Origin: Halieaceae bacterium UBA3479
Lineage (GTDB): Bacteria; Pseudomonadota; Gammaproteobacteria; Pseudomonadales; Halieaceae
Assembly (NCBI GenBank): GCA_002377985.1
Contig: DFQW01000102.1
Location: 1-18,357, forward strand
Length of the DNA stretch: 18,357 bases
Direction: 5' to 3'
The stretch's first letter is position 1. Each line of letters opens with the position of its first letter. Below are positions 16,863-18,357 of the stretch, one piece after another. The position numbers and the translations under genes are program-made. Under the pieces are notes generated by a model, which saw nothing but the letters and a program-made list of their open reading frames with translations, searched no databases and was not told where the DNA came from.

Positions 16863-17479
16863 ATCTGACCGAGCATCTGAAAGCACTGAATGATATTGAT
16901 CTGGCAGATCTTGATCTCGATAACATCGGGAACTGGCCGGTAGCACTGAAGGCGATCCTGTTGTTGATCCTGTATGGCCTCATTTTGTTTGCAGGATTTT
17001 ATCTGCACGTGGAGGCGTTAAAGGAAACGTTGGCCGGTAACGTGCAGCAAGAGGAGAAACTGCGGCAGGAGTTCGAGCAAAAAGCGTTTGAGGCCGCCAA
17101 TCTCGATATTTACAAGGCCCAACTGGTGGAGATGGAGCTGCGCTTTGGCGAGCTGTTAGCGCAGCTGCCCTCGGAGACAGAAGTGCCCAGTTTGCTCGAA
17201 GATATCACTGGCAAGGGCGAGCTCAATGGACTCAGGATAAAACGGATTGATCTACTGGAAGAGCAGGCAGAAGCTTTTTTCATTGAGCTCCCAATTGCGA
17301 TCGAGGCGGCTGGCTCCTATCACGATCTTGGCGCGTTTATTTCGGGAATGGCGAGCCTGCCACGGATTGTCACCCTGCATGATTTTAAAGTGACGGTTGA
17401 TGCCAAGACGTCACCGCTGCTGGACATGAGCATCCTCGCCAAGACCTACCGCTATCGGGAGGGTAAGGAGAGTGAATAA
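16859..17479 (+). CDS. pilO: Type IV pilus alignment protein PilO
   Basis: PilO forms a heterodimer with PilN and contacts PilP in the periplasm, setting the link between inner-membrane platform and secretin. Of 206 residues, an acidic N-terminal segment (NDIDLADLDLDNIGNWP) typical of the family precedes one membrane helix (about 29-50), a coiled-coil stem (about 53-95) with a QLPSETEVPSLLEDIT block, and a C-terminal ferredoxin-like domain. It starts with GTG inside the pilN stop. Its last bases overlap the start of pilP by 8 nt. Confidence 0.96.
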   Translation: MNLTEHLKALNDIDLADLDLDNIGNWPVALKAILLLILYGLILFAGFYLHVEALKETLAGNVQQEEKLRQEFEQKAFEAANLDIYKAQLVEMELRFGELLAQLPSETEVPSLLEDITGKGELNGLRIKRIDLLEEQAEAFFIELPIAIEAAGSYHDLGAFISGMASLPRIVTLHDFKVTVDAKTSPLLDMSILAKTYRYREGKESE

Positions 17480-18014
17480 TCAGCTGCCGGCCGGATGCCA
17501 TCGACTGCTGCTGGGGGGTGCGCTCTTTTTGCTGGCGTCCTGCGCAGAGCAGGGGATGGCCGATTTGGATGCCTTCATGGCGCAAAAGCGAGCGGCCCCC
17601 GGCGGCTTCATTGAGCCGATCCCAACGTATGAGCCCTACGAGGCCTTTGCTTACTCGGCAGCCACCCTGCGCAGTCCTTTCGATCGACCAGTGGATATCC
17701 GGCAAGTGCCGGTACGGTCTGTGACAGCGGCGCTTAAGCCAGACCCCAACAGGCCCAAAGGAGTGCTGGAGCGGTTTACCCTGGATTCACTCGTGATGGT
17801 GGGTTCACTTGAGCGAAATGGGCAGGACTGGACATTGATCAAAGACCCGGAAGGCGGCATCCATCGTGTACAGGTGGGTGACTTTCTGGGTCGAGATCAC
17901 GGTAGGATCGTCGACATGGGCGCTGCCTTTATTGCCGTGATTGAAATTGTCTCGGACGGAACCGATGACGGTTGGGTTGAGCGACCCAGAACTATTGAGC
18001 TCACAGGGATGTGA
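17472..18014 (+). CDS. pilP: Type IV pilus lipoprotein PilP
   Basis: PilP is an inner-membrane lipoprotein that connects PilNO to the N0 domain of the secretin PilQ. The 180 residues open with a lipoprotein signal peptide; the lipobox LAS-C puts the acylated cysteine at C24. A low-complexity linker (about 30-80) follows, with the conserved YSAATLRSPFDRP-type block for PilO contact, then a beta-sandwich domain (about 95-175) with LDSLVMVGSL and HRVQVGDFLG. It starts with GTG at 17472; GGAGG ends 9 nt upstream in pilO, and no other start codon lies between the upstream in-frame stop and it. pilQ follows after 17 nt. Confidence 0.95.
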   Translation: MNNQLPAGCHRLLLGGALFLLASCAEQGMADLDAFMAQKRAAPGGFIEPIPTYEPYEAFAYSAATLRSPFDRPVDIRQVPVRSVTAALKPDPNRPKGVLERFTLDSLVMVGSLERNGQDWTLIKDPEGGIHRVQVGDFLGRDHGRIVDMGAAFIAVIEIVSDGTDDGWVERPRTIELTGM

Positions 18015-18031
18015 GCGGGGGAGAGGCAGTC

Positions 18032-18357
18032 ATGGAGAGAATTCTTTACCGCCGGGGCGCGTCGAGAGGCCGCAGGGGTTATCCCTGGGTTTTCGCCGCT
18101 TGCTGTTGGCTGATGGCCGGTCTTGTCGAGGCGGCGGTGATTGAAGATATTGCTTTCACGACCCAGTCCGGTGCCCGACTTGAGGTGCAGCTGACTTTTG
18201 ACGAACCACCCGCTGCTGATCTGCAAAGCTATACTATCGAAGAACCTGCGCGCATCGTTCTGGATTTGCCGCAAACCCGCAGTGCGCTTCAAGAGAAGCG
18301 ATTTCCCTTATCCCAGCCGAATGCGACCAGCGTAATGGTGCTGGAGTCCGGTGATCG
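18032..18357 (+). CDS. pilQ: Type IV pilus secretin PilQ (N-terminal fragment, runs off window)
   Basis: PilQ forms the outer-membrane secretin pore through which the pilus exits. Only 108 codons are in the window: an Arg-rich signal peptide (about 1-34, with a hydrophobic core FAACCWLMAGLV) then the start of an AMIN domain (VIEDIAFTTQSGARLEV, EEPARIVLDLPQT), a peptidoglycan-binding module found at the N-terminus of gammaproteobacterial PilQ. The ATG is at 18032 with GAGAGG 5 nt upstream. Context (pilMNOP upstream) confirms the call. The remaining AMIN, N0/N1 and secretin domains lie beyond the right edge. Confidence 0.95.
   Translation, partial: MERILYRRGASRGRRGYPWVFAACCWLMAGLVEAAVIEDIAFTTQSGARLEVQLTFDEPPAADLQSYTIEEPARIVLDLPQTRSALQEKRFPLSQPNATSVMVLESGD

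Noticed and set aside
1..18357. Mobile elements, phage genes, CRISPR arrays, tRNA genes, toxin-antitoxin or defence modules
   Set aside because: I looked for transposase/integrase motifs, direct repeats with spacers, tRNA-like ends and small gene pairs. Every part is covered by core genes in conserved order; none of these was seen.

Overview
The window looks like a chromosomal core-genome segment from a marine-type gammaproteobacterium (order Cellvibrionales/Pseudomonadales-like; Halieaceae or a relative would fit, but this is an inference from gene order and protein character). It is moderately GC-rich and densely coded. It has about 20 protein genes, no tRNA, rRNA, mobile element, CRISPR or integrase, and no gene-free stretch above 300 bp.

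Left block (1-12186, all on the minus strand, so transcription runs from right to left). priA and argS come first, then a SPOR-domain protein and a DUF971 protein. After a 138 bp gap with a candidate promoter comes a compact run ubiE-ubiJ-ubiB-hisI-hisE-tatA-tatB-tatC, and finally an MsbA-like ABC exporter that runs off the left edge. ubiE-ubiJ-ubiB make and handle ubiquinone, hisI and hisE catalyse steps 2 and 3 of histidine biosynthesis as separate unfused proteins, and tatABC form the twin-arginine export system. Junctions are tight (4-nt GTGA/ATGA overlaps or abutting codons), which suggests translational coupling.

Centre (12187-12580). rpmE (zinc-type bL31) is transcribed rightward from a clear extended -10 promoter and ends at a strong intrinsic terminator. 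It is divergent from priA and convergent with ponA.

Right block (12578-18357). ponA (PBP1A, minus strand, TTG start) is divergent from pilMNOP and a partial pilQ (plus strand), the inner-membrane alignment complex and secretin of the type IV pilus. The 245 bp between ponA and pilM holds a 7-bp perfect inverted repeat just upstream of pilM.

The overall order (pilQPONM / ponA / rpmE / priA / argS / SPOR / DUF971 / ubiE-J-B / hisI-hisE / tatABC) is a condensed version of the arrangement known in Pseudomonas. The most notable departure is that hslV-hslU, normally between the SPOR gene and the DUF971 gene, are missing and those two genes sit 2 bp apart. I found no convincing undescribed system; the findings are modest observations about an otherwise conventional region.
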